In this document: positions 8,825 to 16,668 of the stretch, in pieces
Numbering within the stretch: the stretch's first letter is position 1
How the letters are laid out: every line of letters begins with the position of its first letter
NCBI GenBank assembly: GCA_042408445.1
Contig: JBHORC010000013.1
Coordinates: 1 to 64,000, forward strand
From: CF-46 sp042408445
Lineage (GTDB): Bacteria; Chloroflexota; Limnocylindria; Limnocylindrales; CSP1-4
Direction of reading: 5' to 3'
Length of the DNA: 64,000 nucleotides
The notes under the pieces: generated by a model
The model's input: the letters and a program-made list of their open reading frames with translations, nothing else
The model's database searches: none
Told to the model about the DNA's origin: nothing
Made by a program: the position numbers and the translations under genes

Positions 8825-8854
8825 GGAACGATTGTCGAGACGGGGGCGCCATAC
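8825..8854 (+). promoter_or_regulatory. ECF-type promoter of sigma module 4
   Basis: GGAAC (8825-8829), 19 nt, CCATAC (8849-8854), then CGTGTCGAG. GGAAC ends 72 nt before the GTG at 8902. The paralogous module 6 promoter has GGAAC-N20-CCATTCCCGTCGAG, so both halves are conserved. Confidence 0.65.
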
Positions 8855-8901
8855 CGTGTCGAGTGCGACCGAATGTGTCGCGCCAACTCCGGAGCCGCCA
8901 C

Positions 8902-9459
8902 GTGGATCAGCGGGAACTCGTCGAGCGAGCGAGGCGGGGCGATCATGACGCCTTCACCACGCTTGCGGGCGCGGCGGTCACCCGTCTCGACGCGGCTGCG
9001 CGGCTGATCCTCCGGGACCGCGAGCTTGCCCGCGACGCGGTCCAGGAAACCCTCGTCCGCGCCTGGCGGGATCTGCCCGGGCTTCGCGACCCGGACAGGT
9101 TCGATGCCTGGCTCCATCGACTGACCGTTCATGCCTGTCTCGACCTGTCGCGTCGACGGCGTCGTCGCGTGGCCGAAGTCGAGCTCGACCCATCGCGGTT
9201 CATCGGATTGGCCGATGCGACCGAGGCATTCGCCCTGCGCGACCAGCTCGACCGGGCATTGGCTCGTCTCGAGCCGGAGCATCGCGCGGTCGTCGTCCTG
9301 CATTACTACCTGGGCCTGCCGCTTCCCGAGGCGGCCGGCTCGCTGGGGATCCCGCTCGGGACTGCCAAGTCGCGGCTCCATCGAGCCATTGCGGTCCTGC
9401 GCCGCATGGTGGAGCCCGACGAACGCGAGGCGGAGCTGGAAGGGAGGCCGGTGGGATGA
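8902..9459 (+). CDS. ECF RNA polymerase sigma factor (module 4)
   Basis: 185-residue ECF sigma factor. Start is GTG at 8902 with GGAG 7 nt upstream; the protein then begins MDQRELVERARRGDHDAF, matching module 6 (MEQRALVEQARDGDHDAF). Region 2 has AARLILRDRELARDAVQETL and RFDAWLHRLTVHAC; region 4 has LEPEHRAVVVLHYYLG and GTAKSRLHRA. The frame is open far upstream but that part overlaps module 3 antisense. Stop overlaps the propeller gene start (ATGA). This and module 6 form a paralogous pair. Confidence 0.92.
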   Translation: MDQRELVERARRGDHDAFTTLAGAAVTRLDAAARLILRDRELARDAVQETLVRAWRDLPGLRDPDRFDAWLHRLTVHACLDLSRRRRRRVAEVELDPSRFIGLADATEAFALRDQLDRALARLEPEHRAVVVLHYYLGLPLPEAAGSLGIPLGTAKSRLHRAIAVLRRMVEPDEREAELEGRPVG

Positions 9460-10730
9460 CCGCGTCTGAACGCTTCGAGCACCGTCTCGAGACCGGCCTC
9501 GTCGACCTTGCCGAGGCCCGCTTCCCCGACTACTTCGATGACGCCATCGCCGAGACGCGCCGCACGCGGCAGCGACCGGCATGGACGTTCCCAGGAAGGT
9601 GGCTTCCCATGGACATCGCTCGTCGGCGCGCCTACGTGCCGAGCCTGCCGTGGCGCGCGATCGCACTCGCGATCACGCTCCTCCTCATCGCCGCATTGAC
9701 GCTGTTGATCGTCGGGTCACGGCCACGCCTCCCCGCGCCGTTCGGACTCGCCAGAAACGGCGAGATCCCGTTCGACACGAACGGCGACCTGTACATCGGG
9801 GATCCAATCACGGGGAGCTCCCGGCTCCTGCTCGCAGGGCCCGAGACCGACATCGATCCGGCGTTCTCGAGAAGCGGGTCCCTGATCGCGTTCGTCCGCA
9901 TCGAGCCGGGCGACGATCGTTCGACGCTCTGGACGATCCGGCCCGATGGGTCGCGGCTCACGAAGGTCACACCCCAGCCACTCATCGCGCAGAACTACTG
10001 GGACTGGGGCGGCTCCGATGACACGCTCGTGTACAGCTCGAAGGAGGCCGGCGTGCCCCGTCTTCACGTGGCGAAGGCCGATGGATCGTCGCCACCCCGG
10101 ATCCTCGTCGACGACATCGGTATCTGGACGGTGTCCATCCGTCCGCCCGATGGGCGCGAGGCGGTCGTTCGCGGAACCGACAAGGGCCATGCGGGCGTGT
10201 ACATCGTGGACCTCGCGACGGGAGCCCATCGGACGCTCGTCGCTCCCGACGCAACCCCGTACGAGGACCACGACTTCGGCGACCCGCGGTTCTCCCCGGA
10301 CGGCATGAGGGTCGCCTATCAGCACTGGGACCGGACGTTCACGAACATGCAGCTCCACGTCATCGACGCGGACGGCACGAGCGACCACGTCATCCACTGG
10401 GACAACGCGACGTTCGAGGGGTGGCCGGTCTGGTCGAGCGACTCGAAGCGGATCGTCTTCCAGCGGGCGTTCCAGGTCGGGACCGAGCACCTGAGCTTCG
10501 GGAATCCGTTCGCCATCGGCAATGCCGACGGGACCGGCAAGGCGATCGAGATCAGCCCCAGGCTCGGCGGAAACGGGGCCCATGCCGAGTTCTCGCCCGA
10601 CGGCACGAAGATCCTGATGCGGACCCAGGATGCGGGGACGCAGCTTATCCTCGACCCCAACGGCGGGCCATGGACGACTGTTCCGTGGTCGTCGTGGTCC
10701 TATCCGAACTGGCAGCGCCTCGCGCCCTGA
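9456..10730 (+). CDS. Membrane-anchored PD40 beta-propeller, putative anti-sigma (module 4)
   Basis: 424 residues. Cytoplasmic residues 1-66 include FPDYFDDAI and RQRPAWTFPGRWLPM; a membrane helix spans about 68-87; the external part is a TolB/PD40 propeller with blades DTNGDLYIGDPITG, FSRSGSLIAFVR, RFSPDGMRVAYQ and EFSPDGTKILMR. It is a clear paralogue of the module 6 protein along its whole length, with TFPGRW[LI]PM, ARNG and GDPxTGxSRLLL at equivalent positions. Coupled to the sigma gene by ATGA overlap. Such propellers bind peptides or glycans; the ligand is unknown. Confidence 0.83.
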   Translation: MTASERFEHRLETGLVDLAEARFPDYFDDAIAETRRTRQRPAWTFPGRWLPMDIARRRAYVPSLPWRAIALAITLLLIAALTLLIVGSRPRLPAPFGLARNGEIPFDTNGDLYIGDPITGSSRLLLAGPETDIDPAFSRSGSLIAFVRIEPGDDRSTLWTIRPDGSRLTKVTPQPLIAQNYWDWGGSDDTLVYSSKEAGVPRLHVAKADGSSPPRILVDDIGIWTVSIRPPDGREAVVRGTDKGHAGVYIVDLATGAHRTLVAPDATPYEDHDFGDPRFSPDGMRVAYQHWDRTFTNMQLHVIDADGTSDHVIHWDNATFEGWPVWSSDSKRIVFQRAFQVGTEHLSFGNPFAIGNADGTGKAIEISPRLGGNGAHAEFSPDGTKILMRTQDAGTQLILDPNGGPWTTVPWSSWSYPNWQRLAP

Positions 10731-10742
10731 CCACCAGGTAGC

Positions 10743-10778
10743 GGAGCCCGCGCCGTCAGATGCCGACGGCGCGGCTCC
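10743..10778. terminator. Bidirectional terminator overlapping GNAT stop codon
   Basis: GGAGCC (10743-10748) plus GCGCCGTC (10750-10757) pair with GACGGCGC (10765-10772) plus GGCTCC (10773-10778), with one bulged C. The stem serves the plus-strand propeller gene. The stop codon of the convergent acetyltransferase (10756-10758) falls at the top of its left arm. Confidence 0.65.
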
Positions 10779-11268
10779 GTCGTTCGAACATCACGACGTC
10801 GCGCCAGCGCCCGGTCGGGTCCCGGCCAAGGCGCTCCTGGACGCCGATCCGCCGGAACCCCACGGCCTCGTGGAGCGCGAGGCTTGCCTGATTCTCCGCC
10901 TGCACGCCGGCGATCAGCGTCCACACACCGGCAGCCTCGGACGCGGGGATCAGCGTCTCGAGCAGCGCTCGGCCGACGCCGCGGCCCCGGGCGCTCTCCG
11001 CGACATAGACGCTCTCCCATGCGACGCCGGAATAGACGTCGCGCGACGACCACGAGCTGATCGCCGTCCAGCCGAATACCTCGTCGCCGACGCAGGCCAC
11101 GAACCGGCACTCGCGACGATGCGTCGCGTGCCACCGTCGCCAGTCCGGCGCCCGCGAATCCAGCGTCGCGTTGCCGGTCGCGATTCCCTGGGCGTAGATC
11201 TCGATGACGGCCGGCCCATCGTCGAGGGTCATCTCGCGAATGACGAGCGGAGGCGTGGCGTCGGACAC
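10756..11268 (-). CDS. GNAT-family N-acetyltransferase
   Basis: 170-residue acetyl-CoA-dependent N-acetyltransferase. The acetyl-CoA loop ARGRGVGRALLETLI is clear, and the start (IREMTLDDGPAVIEIYAQGI) and SWSSRDVYSG-like middle resemble the phosphinothricin/methionine-sulfoximine acetyltransferase (PAT) group, so an amino-acid-like substrate is likely. The start is taken as GTG 11268, two bases after the stop of the D-threonine-aldolase-like gene, giving translational coupling and a full first strand; ATG 11232 would remove it. Confidence 0.82.
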   Translation of the reverse strand: MSDATPPLVIREMTLDDGPAVIEIYAQGIATGNATLDSRAPDWRRWHATHRRECRFVACVGDEVFGWTAISSWSSRDVYSGVAWESVYVAESARGRGVGRALLETLIPASEAAGVWTLIAGVQAENQASLALHEAVGFRRIGVQERLGRDPTGRWRDVVMFERRSRAVGI

Positions 11269-11270
11269 CC

Positions 11271-12395
11271 TCAGCCGCTCCGGCCGCGCGCGTCGACGGG
11301 CCACTCCTCGGTCGATCCGTCCAGCTGGACCGCGATGAAGGCATCGACCAGGTCGATGACCGGGCAGATGTGGTTCGGAATGACGGCGACGATCTCGCCA
11401 AGGCGCGGCCGCGGCTCGCCGGACGGCGCTGCCACCACGCCGTGGTAGTCGTTGACGCGTTCGATGACCAGCGACGGATACCCGACGATCGAGCCGAACC
11501 CCATCAGCCACTCGGCGCGGTCCTTCGTGAGCGCCTTGGCGCCGGCATCGATCACGATTCGGTCGTCGAACACAGACACGACGGTGGCAGCGACGGCGAC
11601 CGCGCAGCCGTCGGGCGGGATCGCGCGGAGGACGGCCTGCTGGCGGTCCCCGTAGACGTAGGTGCCGGCGCGGATCTCGTTCACGGGGCCCACCGCTGCC
11701 GTGTGCATCGTCGGCGTCGAGCCGGCACTGATCGTCTCGATCGCGATCCCCGTGGCCCGGATGGCCGCTGCCGCCGCGTCGAGGCTCCGCACCTCGTCTG
11801 CCCCCGCCGCCTCCGCGCGATCGACCCGGTATCCGTGCCCGCCGTGGCTGAACACGCCGTCGACGAGCAGGCCGAGTCGTCGAGCCTCGAGCGCGACCTC
11901 CGCGGCCGCCGCGGGCGATGCGACGCCGGTCCGGTGATTGCCCGGGTCCACCTCGATCAGCGTCCGCAGCGGCGCGGTGCCGCCGTCCACCGCGGCCGCG
12001 AGGAGGCGCGCGCCGCCGACGGAGTCGACGCCGACGCGCAGCGCGGGCGCCGCGTCGTGGAGCCGCCGCAGCCGGCCCGCCTTCGGACCCACCGCGGCGA
12101 GCGGGTAGGCGAGGAACACGTCCTCAATCCCCGCGTCAACGAGCACCTCGGCCTCACCGAGCGTTCCAACCGTGATCCCGCGAGCGCCGGCGGCGAGCTG
12201 CATCCGGGCGACCGCGACGGACTTGTGGGTCTTGGCGTGCGGCCGGAGGGCGATCCCGCGGCGGTCCATCTCGGTCTGGAGGCGCTCGATGTTGGCAGAG
12301 ACCCGCGCGACGTCGACGACGACCCGCGGCGTGTCGAGACCGTCGGGAAGGGCCGGGAACTCGAAGGAGACGTCAGCGGCGCGAGCGACAGTCAA
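11271..12395 (-). CDS. D-threonine aldolase / D-serine dehydratase-like PLP enzyme
   Basis: 374 residues with an alanine-racemase-type TIM barrel. PHAKTHKS near residue 55 holds the PLP lysine; the C-terminal IPNHICPVIDLVD supplies the His/Cys metal pair of the DSD1/D-threonine aldolase family. It likely cleaves or dehydrates a beta-hydroxy D-amino acid. The start is TTG at 12395, overlapping the stop of the FAH-family gene (TTGA). The order FAH-family, this gene, acetyltransferase runs with overlaps or 2-nt gaps, so they form one operon. Exact substrate not assignable. Confidence 0.85.
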   Translation of the reverse strand: MTVARAADVSFEFPALPDGLDTPRVVVDVARVSANIERLQTEMDRRGIALRPHAKTHKSVAVARMQLAAGARGITVGTLGEAEVLVDAGIEDVFLAYPLAAVGPKAGRLRRLHDAAPALRVGVDSVGGARLLAAAVDGGTAPLRTLIEVDPGNHRTGVASPAAAAEVALEARRLGLLVDGVFSHGGHGYRVDRAEAAGADEVRSLDAAAAAIRATGIAIETISAGSTPTMHTAAVGPVNEIRAGTYVYGDRQQAVLRAIPPDGCAVAVAATVVSVFDDRIVIDAGAKALTKDRAEWLMGFGSIVGYPSLVIERVNDYHGVVAAPSGEPRPRLGEIVAVIPNHICPVIDLVDAFIAVQLDGSTEEWPVDARGRSG

Positions 12396-13447
12396 GACAA
12401 CCGCTCCGGGCGGGCGACGATCGGAGTCCGGAGCGACCCGAGGCGCTCAACGCGGAGAACCACCTCGTCGCCGGGCTCCAGATACCGCCCGAGGGTCCCG
12501 TCGCGCACCTCGAGGAGGGACCCGGTTCCCACCGTCCCCGAGCCCAGCAGGTCGCCGGGTCGGATGTGGACGTCGGCTGATGCCCGCGCAACCATCTCGC
12601 CGAACGAGAACCTCGCGTCCGACCAGCGGCCACGCGAGGTCTCGACGCCGTTGACCTCGGCCGTCATGGCGAGATCCGGGGTGGTCGCGCCGGCGGCGCG
12701 CGCCGACGCCAGCTCCTCCGGCGTCACGAGCCACGGCCCGATCGACGAGGCAAAGTCCTTGCCCTTCGCCGGGCCGAGCCGAACCACCGTCTCGTCACGC
12801 TGGAGGTCGCGAGCAGACCAGTCGTCGAGGATCGTGTAGCCGCCGATCGCCTCCTCGCCGCGCTCCGCGGGGACATCGAGGACGGGCGTGTCAATGAGGG
12901 CGACGACCTCCAGCTCGTAGTCCAGCTCGCTGGATCCGGCTGGCGCCCAGACCGGCGCGTCCGGCCCGCGGATCTCCGAGACGTTGCTGAAGTAGAAGAT
13001 CGGGAGGCGGTACCAGGCCTCCGGCACCTCGCCACCGCGCCGCTCCCACATCGTCCGGACGTGACCCTCGAACGCGTAGAAGTCGCGCAGCGACGGCGGA
13101 TGCAGGATCGGCGGCCCGAACACGAGGTCGACGGCCGGCAGGATCGCGTCGTCGTCCTCGTCACGCGGGTGGAACCCCTCGAGGAGCTCGGTGAGCGCCT
13201 CGACGCGAAGGCCGCGAGCCAGATGGTCGTCCAGGGTCGTGACCGGCTGGCGGTGGAGCACCCGGTCGTGCGCGAGGTTCCGATCCGCGCCGATCGCCCG
13301 ACGCCGGGCGATCTCCAGGTCAAGCCAGCTCGAGGGCTCGCCACCCGGTGTCGTCTCCCCGGAGCCTGCCCGCTCCTCGAGCGCCGCGACGAGCCGCCAC
13401 GGTGCACCGGCGGGTCCGTTCCGTTCGCGAACGTGGGCGAGCTTCAC
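12392..13447 (-). CDS. Fumarylacetoacetate hydrolase-family protein
   Basis: 351 residues. The C-terminal FAH domain shows FYAFEGHVRTMW, LDYELEVVALI with the metal-ligand Glu pair, YTILDDWSARDLQ and GPAKGKDFASSIGPWLVT. The family hydrolyses C-C bonds of acylpyruvates, the last step of homogentisate breakdown being fumarylacetoacetate to fumarate and acetoacetate. With HPPD and homogentisate dioxygenase encoded nearby, fumarylacetoacetase is a reasonable guess, but other acylpyruvases look alike. Start GTG at 13447 overlaps the stop of a 9-codon upstream frame; the downstream gene overlaps by TTGA. Confidence 0.85.
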   Translation of the reverse strand: MKLAHVRERNGPAGAPWRLVAALEERAGSGETTPGGEPSSWLDLEIARRRAIGADRNLAHDRVLHRQPVTTLDDHLARGLRVEALTELLEGFHPRDEDDDAILPAVDLVFGPPILHPPSLRDFYAFEGHVRTMWERRGGEVPEAWYRLPIFYFSNVSEIRGPDAPVWAPAGSSELDYELEVVALIDTPVLDVPAERGEEAIGGYTILDDWSARDLQRDETVVRLGPAKGKDFASSIGPWLVTPEELASARAAGATTPDLAMTAEVNGVETSRGRWSDARFSFGEMVARASADVHIRPGDLLGSGTVGTGSLLEVRDGTLGRYLEPGDEVVLRVERLGSLRTPIVARPERLS

Positions 13448-13473
13448 GCCCGGCTCGGGCTCCGCGGAGTCAT
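13444..13473 (-). CDS. Putative 9-residue leaderless leader peptide
   Basis: ATG at 13473 lies 8 nt after a TACACT -10 box and encodes MTPRSPSRA. Its TGA overlaps the GTG of the FAH-family gene (GTGA), so ribosomes finishing the leader could reinitiate on it. The peptide itself is unremarkable. Too short for coding statistics. Confidence 0.35.
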   Translation of the reverse strand: MTPRSPSRA

Positions 13474-13481
13474 CGTCGGCG

Positions 13482-13487
13482 AGTGTA
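13482..13487 (-). promoter_or_regulatory. -10 box of FAH-family operon
   Basis: TACACT on the minus strand, 8 nt before the leader ATG at 13473. Spacing predicts transcription starting at or next to that ATG. Confidence 0.45.
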
Positions 13488-13530
13488 GGACGAGCATCCG
13501 TTCGGCGGGCTGTCGTGCGTCATTCGGGGG

Positions 13531-16002
13531 ATGCCGCACGCGACCCGCGACTGGGAGCCTGTCGCGGACATGACTGCGGATCCGCCTGCCCGCGACAAGT
13601 CTGGCGCCGCGATCCTCGTCGGCCTGGTCCGGCTGATCGGCGTCGTCGCGTTCGGCATCGGCTCGGTCGAGGCCGCGGCCGGGATCGTCTTCAACGAGCC
13701 GCGGGCGATCGTCCTCGGCGCGGCCGCCGCGGCGTACGGACTGTGGGTGGGAACCCGGGTCCGCCGGCTGTCCGGCGCGAGGCGCGAACGGACGATCACG
13801 ATGATCGCGGCCGTCACCCTCGTGATGATCGGCGTCGCCGCGATCCTCCAGCCGTCCATCGCGACCGCGCTCGCGATCGCCTCGCTGCTCCCCGCGGTGA
13901 TCGTGACGCCGGTCGTCTCGAGCCGGAACGTGCTCCGTCTGCTGATCGCCGGCGGGCTCGTCGGCGGCTCGAGCGTCCTCGCCGGAGCGGCGCTCCCGGA
14001 TACGAACCAGCTCCCCGTCGAGGCCCAGTCCGCGATCGCGTTCGTCACGCTCGTTCTCGCCTACAGCTTCCTCACGGTCTTCCTCTGGGAGATGAGCCGC
14101 CGCCTCAAGGCCACGGCGGCGGATCTCCAGAGCGTCGTCACGATGTCCGGCGACCTCGCCCAGTCGCTCGACCCGCGCCTCGTCGGTGACCGGATCGCCG
14201 TCCACATCGCGCGGGCGGTCGGCGCGGACGACTGCGCGCTGAGCTACTGGGATCGAGCCGCCGATCGCGTCGTCACGCTCGGCTACGAGCCGCCGGAGCG
14301 TCGCGGGGCGCTGAACGAGAGCTACCCGATCGACCATTACCCGGCGACGCGCGAGGTCCTCGAGACCCAGCGATCGGCCCTGATCGACGCCGAGGACGCG
14401 ACCGCGGACCCGGCCGAGACCGGCTACCTCAGCTCGATCGGCCACCGCTCGATGGCGATGATCCCGCTCGTCGCGGCCGGCCGGACGATCGGCCTGATCG
14501 AGGTCACCGCTGCCCGGCGCAATGCCTTCGGCGCCCGCGAGATCGAGCTTGCCGAGATGCTCGCGGGCGAGGCCGCGATGGCGCTCGAGAACGCCCGGCT
14601 CTACGACGAGATCCGGCGCCAGGCGCTGCACGACGGACTGACCGGTCTCGCGAATCGGGTCCTGTTCCGGGATCGGCTGGAGCACGCGGTCGAGCGCTGC
14701 CGGCGATCGAAGGGGCGGCTCGCGCTGCTCTTCATCGACCTCGACGACTTCAAGACCCTGAACGACAACCACGGCCATGCCCGCGGCGATGACGTGCTCG
14801 CCGCGATCGCGGCACGGATCACGGGCGTGCTTCGGCCGGTCGACACCGCCGCGCGGCTGGGCGGCGACGAGTTCGCCGTCCTGGTCGAGGACATCGGCGA
14901 CGAGTCGGAGGCGCTCGCGGTCGCCACGCGGATCGCGGACGCGGTGCGCCAGCCCCTGCCGGTGGGCGAGGCCACGATCCGCGCGGCGGCGAGCATCGGC
15001 GTCGCCCTCGGCGCCAACGGCGAGGAATCGGCGGACGACCTCCTGCGGAACGCGGACGTCGCGATGTACGCGGCGAAGCAGACATCACGCGGCGGCGCCG
15101 AGACGTTCCGGCCGGCCCTCCGTGACGGGGCCGCCGAACGGACGGCCCGCGCTGCACGGCTGCGCGGACTCGAGGAGCGGGACGAGCTCCGGCTCGACTA
15201 CCAGCCGATCATCGAGCTCGCGACCGGCTCAGTCGTCGGTGTCGAGGCGCTCGTGCGCTGGCAGCCGCCCGAGGGACCCGTGCTCATGCCGGGCGAGTGG
15301 ATCGATCTCGCGGAGGAGACCGGCGACATCGTGCCGATCGGACGTTGGGTGCTCCGCGAGGCGTGCCGCCAGGCACGTGACTGGCAGCTCCGCCTGGAGC
15401 GACCGGATCTGCGGGTCAGCGTGAACCTGTCCGCGCGGCAGTTCCGGGAGCACGACATCGTCGGAACGGTGCGTTCCGCGCTCAGTGAGACGGCGCTCCC
15501 ACCGTCAACGCTGATCCTCGAGATCACCGAGAGCAGCCTGATGCGACGGACCGAGCTGACGATCGCCCGGCTCGCCGCTCTCCGCGGCCTCGGTGTCCAC
15601 CTCGCGATCGACGACTTCGGGACGGGCTATTCGTCGCTGAGCTATCTCGAGCGATTCCCGATCGACATCCTCAAGATCGATCGGACCTTCGTCTCGGCCG
15701 CCGGGAGCGCGCCGTCACCGATCGCCCGGGCGGTCATCGACCTCGGCCGGACGCTGGACCTCGAGGTCATCGCGGAAGGGATCGAGCATCCCGCGCAGGC
15801 GCGCTGGCTCGCCGACCTCGGCTGTCGGTACGGCCAGGGCTACCTGTTCGCGCGACCGGTGGGCGCGGCTGCGGCGGAAGCGATGCTTGCCGAGGGCGAG
15901 GGCCTCGGCTCCGTGGAGGATCGTGACCTGGCGCCGTCCCGCGAGGACGCGGTGAGGGACGCCGCGCCGGAGCCCCGGCTGCGCCTGGTCAGCGGCGACT
16001 GA
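13531..16002 (+). CDS. Membrane GAF-GGDEF-EAL cyclic-di-GMP protein
   Basis: 823 residues. About five hydrophobic segments in residues 25-180 anchor it; a GAF-like sensor domain covers about 200-355; a diguanylate cyclase domain has intact GGDEF at 444-448 preceded by FIDLDDFKTLND; an EAL phosphodiesterase domain has E572-A-L574, DDFGTGYSSLSYL and AEGIEH. Both active sites look complete, so it may make or degrade c-di-GMP depending on signal. The ATG at 13531 has only a poor Shine-Dalgarno; an alternative ATG lies 13 codons later. It is divergent from the FAH-family operon and is the only c-di-GMP gene in the window. Confidence 0.93.
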   Translation: MPHATRDWEPVADMTADPPARDKSGAAILVGLVRLIGVVAFGIGSVEAAAGIVFNEPRAIVLGAAAAAYGLWVGTRVRRLSGARRERTITMIAAVTLVMIGVAAILQPSIATALAIASLLPAVIVTPVVSSRNVLRLLIAGGLVGGSSVLAGAALPDTNQLPVEAQSAIAFVTLVLAYSFLTVFLWEMSRRLKATAADLQSVVTMSGDLAQSLDPRLVGDRIAVHIARAVGADDCALSYWDRAADRVVTLGYEPPERRGALNESYPIDHYPATREVLETQRSALIDAEDATADPAETGYLSSIGHRSMAMIPLVAAGRTIGLIEVTAARRNAFGAREIELAEMLAGEAAMALENARLYDEIRRQALHDGLTGLANRVLFRDRLEHAVERCRRSKGRLALLFIDLDDFKTLNDNHGHARGDDVLAAIAARITGVLRPVDTAARLGGDEFAVLVEDIGDESEALAVATRIADAVRQPLPVGEATIRAAASIGVALGANGEESADDLLRNADVAMYAAKQTSRGGAETFRPALRDGAAERTARAARLRGLEERDELRLDYQPIIELATGSVVGVEALVRWQPPEGPVLMPGEWIDLAEETGDIVPIGRWVLREACRQARDWQLRLERPDLRVSVNLSARQFREHDIVGTVRSALSETALPPSTLILEITESSLMRRTELTIARLAALRGLGVHLAIDDFGTGYSSLSYLERFPIDILKIDRTFVSAAGSAPSPIARAVIDLGRTLDLEVIAEGIEHPAQARWLADLGCRYGQGYLFARPVGAAAAEAMLAEGEGLGSVEDRDLAPSREDAVRDAAPEPRLRLVSGD

Positions 16003-16044
16003 GACCGCCTGCCGCAGGGAACCCATGCACGCCGCGCCGAAAAG

Positions 16045-16074
16045 TGAACGCTGCGGCCGTCGGTTGGACCAGTA
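16045..16074 (+). promoter_or_regulatory. ECF-type promoter of sigma module 5
   Basis: TGAACGCT with TGAAC at 16045-16049, 67 nt before the ATG at 16117; CCAGTA follows after 19 nt, close to the CCATAC of modules 2 and 4. Confidence 0.58.
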
Positions 16075-16116
16075 GGGTTGACAACGCCCACTCCGGGCGT
16101 GGCGCGAGGGCCGGCG

Positions 16117-16668
16117 ATGGATCGGGATCTCGTCGAGGCAGCGGGAAGAGGCGACCGGGCGGCGTATGTCGACCTGGTCCGGCCTCGGATCGACGGCCTC
16201 TTCGCGGTCGCCCATCGAATCCTCCGCGACGTCGATCGGGCCGAGGACGCCCTGCAGGACGCGCTGGTGATCGCCTGGCGTGACTTGCGCGGGCTCCGCG
16301 ATCCGGACCGCTTCGACGCGTGGCTCGGTCGCGTGCTCGTCAACGTGTGCATCGCCCAGGCGACGCGTGAGCGTCGCCGAATCGCGAATCTCCGGGCGCT
16401 GCCGATCGACGGACCGGCAGCTCCCGATGACCTGTTGAGCGTCGCGGACCGAGACCAGCTCGAACGCGGCTTTCGACGCCTCCCGCCCGATCAGCGGGCC
16501 ATCCTCGTCCTGCACCACTACGCGGGCTATGCCCCGGCGGAGATCGCCGAGATCCTCGGCGTTCCACCCGGGACCGCCCGCTCCCGCTTGCACAACGCCC
16601 ATCGCGCCATGCGGGCAGCGCTGGATGCGGATGCGCGGAGTCATGTCCTGGGAGGTCGACTCGCATGA
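16117..16668 (+). CDS. ECF RNA polymerase sigma factor (module 5)
   Basis: 183-residue ECF sigma factor with AHRILRDVDRAEDALQDAL and RFDAWLGRVLVNVC in region 2, and LPPDQRAILVLHHYAG and GTARSRLHNAHRAM in region 4. ATG 16117 is chosen over the in-frame TTG 16078 because GAGGG lies 6 nt upstream, MDRDLVE matches modules 1 and 3, and the GAAC spacing then agrees with the others. Closest here to module 1. Its stop overlaps the partner start by ATGA. Confidence 0.93.
   Translation: MDRDLVEAAGRGDRAAYVDLVRPRIDGLFAVAHRILRDVDRAEDALQDALVIAWRDLRGLRDPDRFDAWLGRVLVNVCIAQATRERRRIANLRALPIDGPAAPDDLLSVADRDQLERGFRRLPPDQRAILVLHHYAGYAPAEIAEILGVPPGTARSRLHNAHRAMRAALDADARSHVLGGRLA

Noticed and set aside
16078..16116. 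TTG start for ECF module 5
   Set aside because: ATG 16117 has a better Shine-Dalgarno and gives the same N-terminus as modules 1 and 3.
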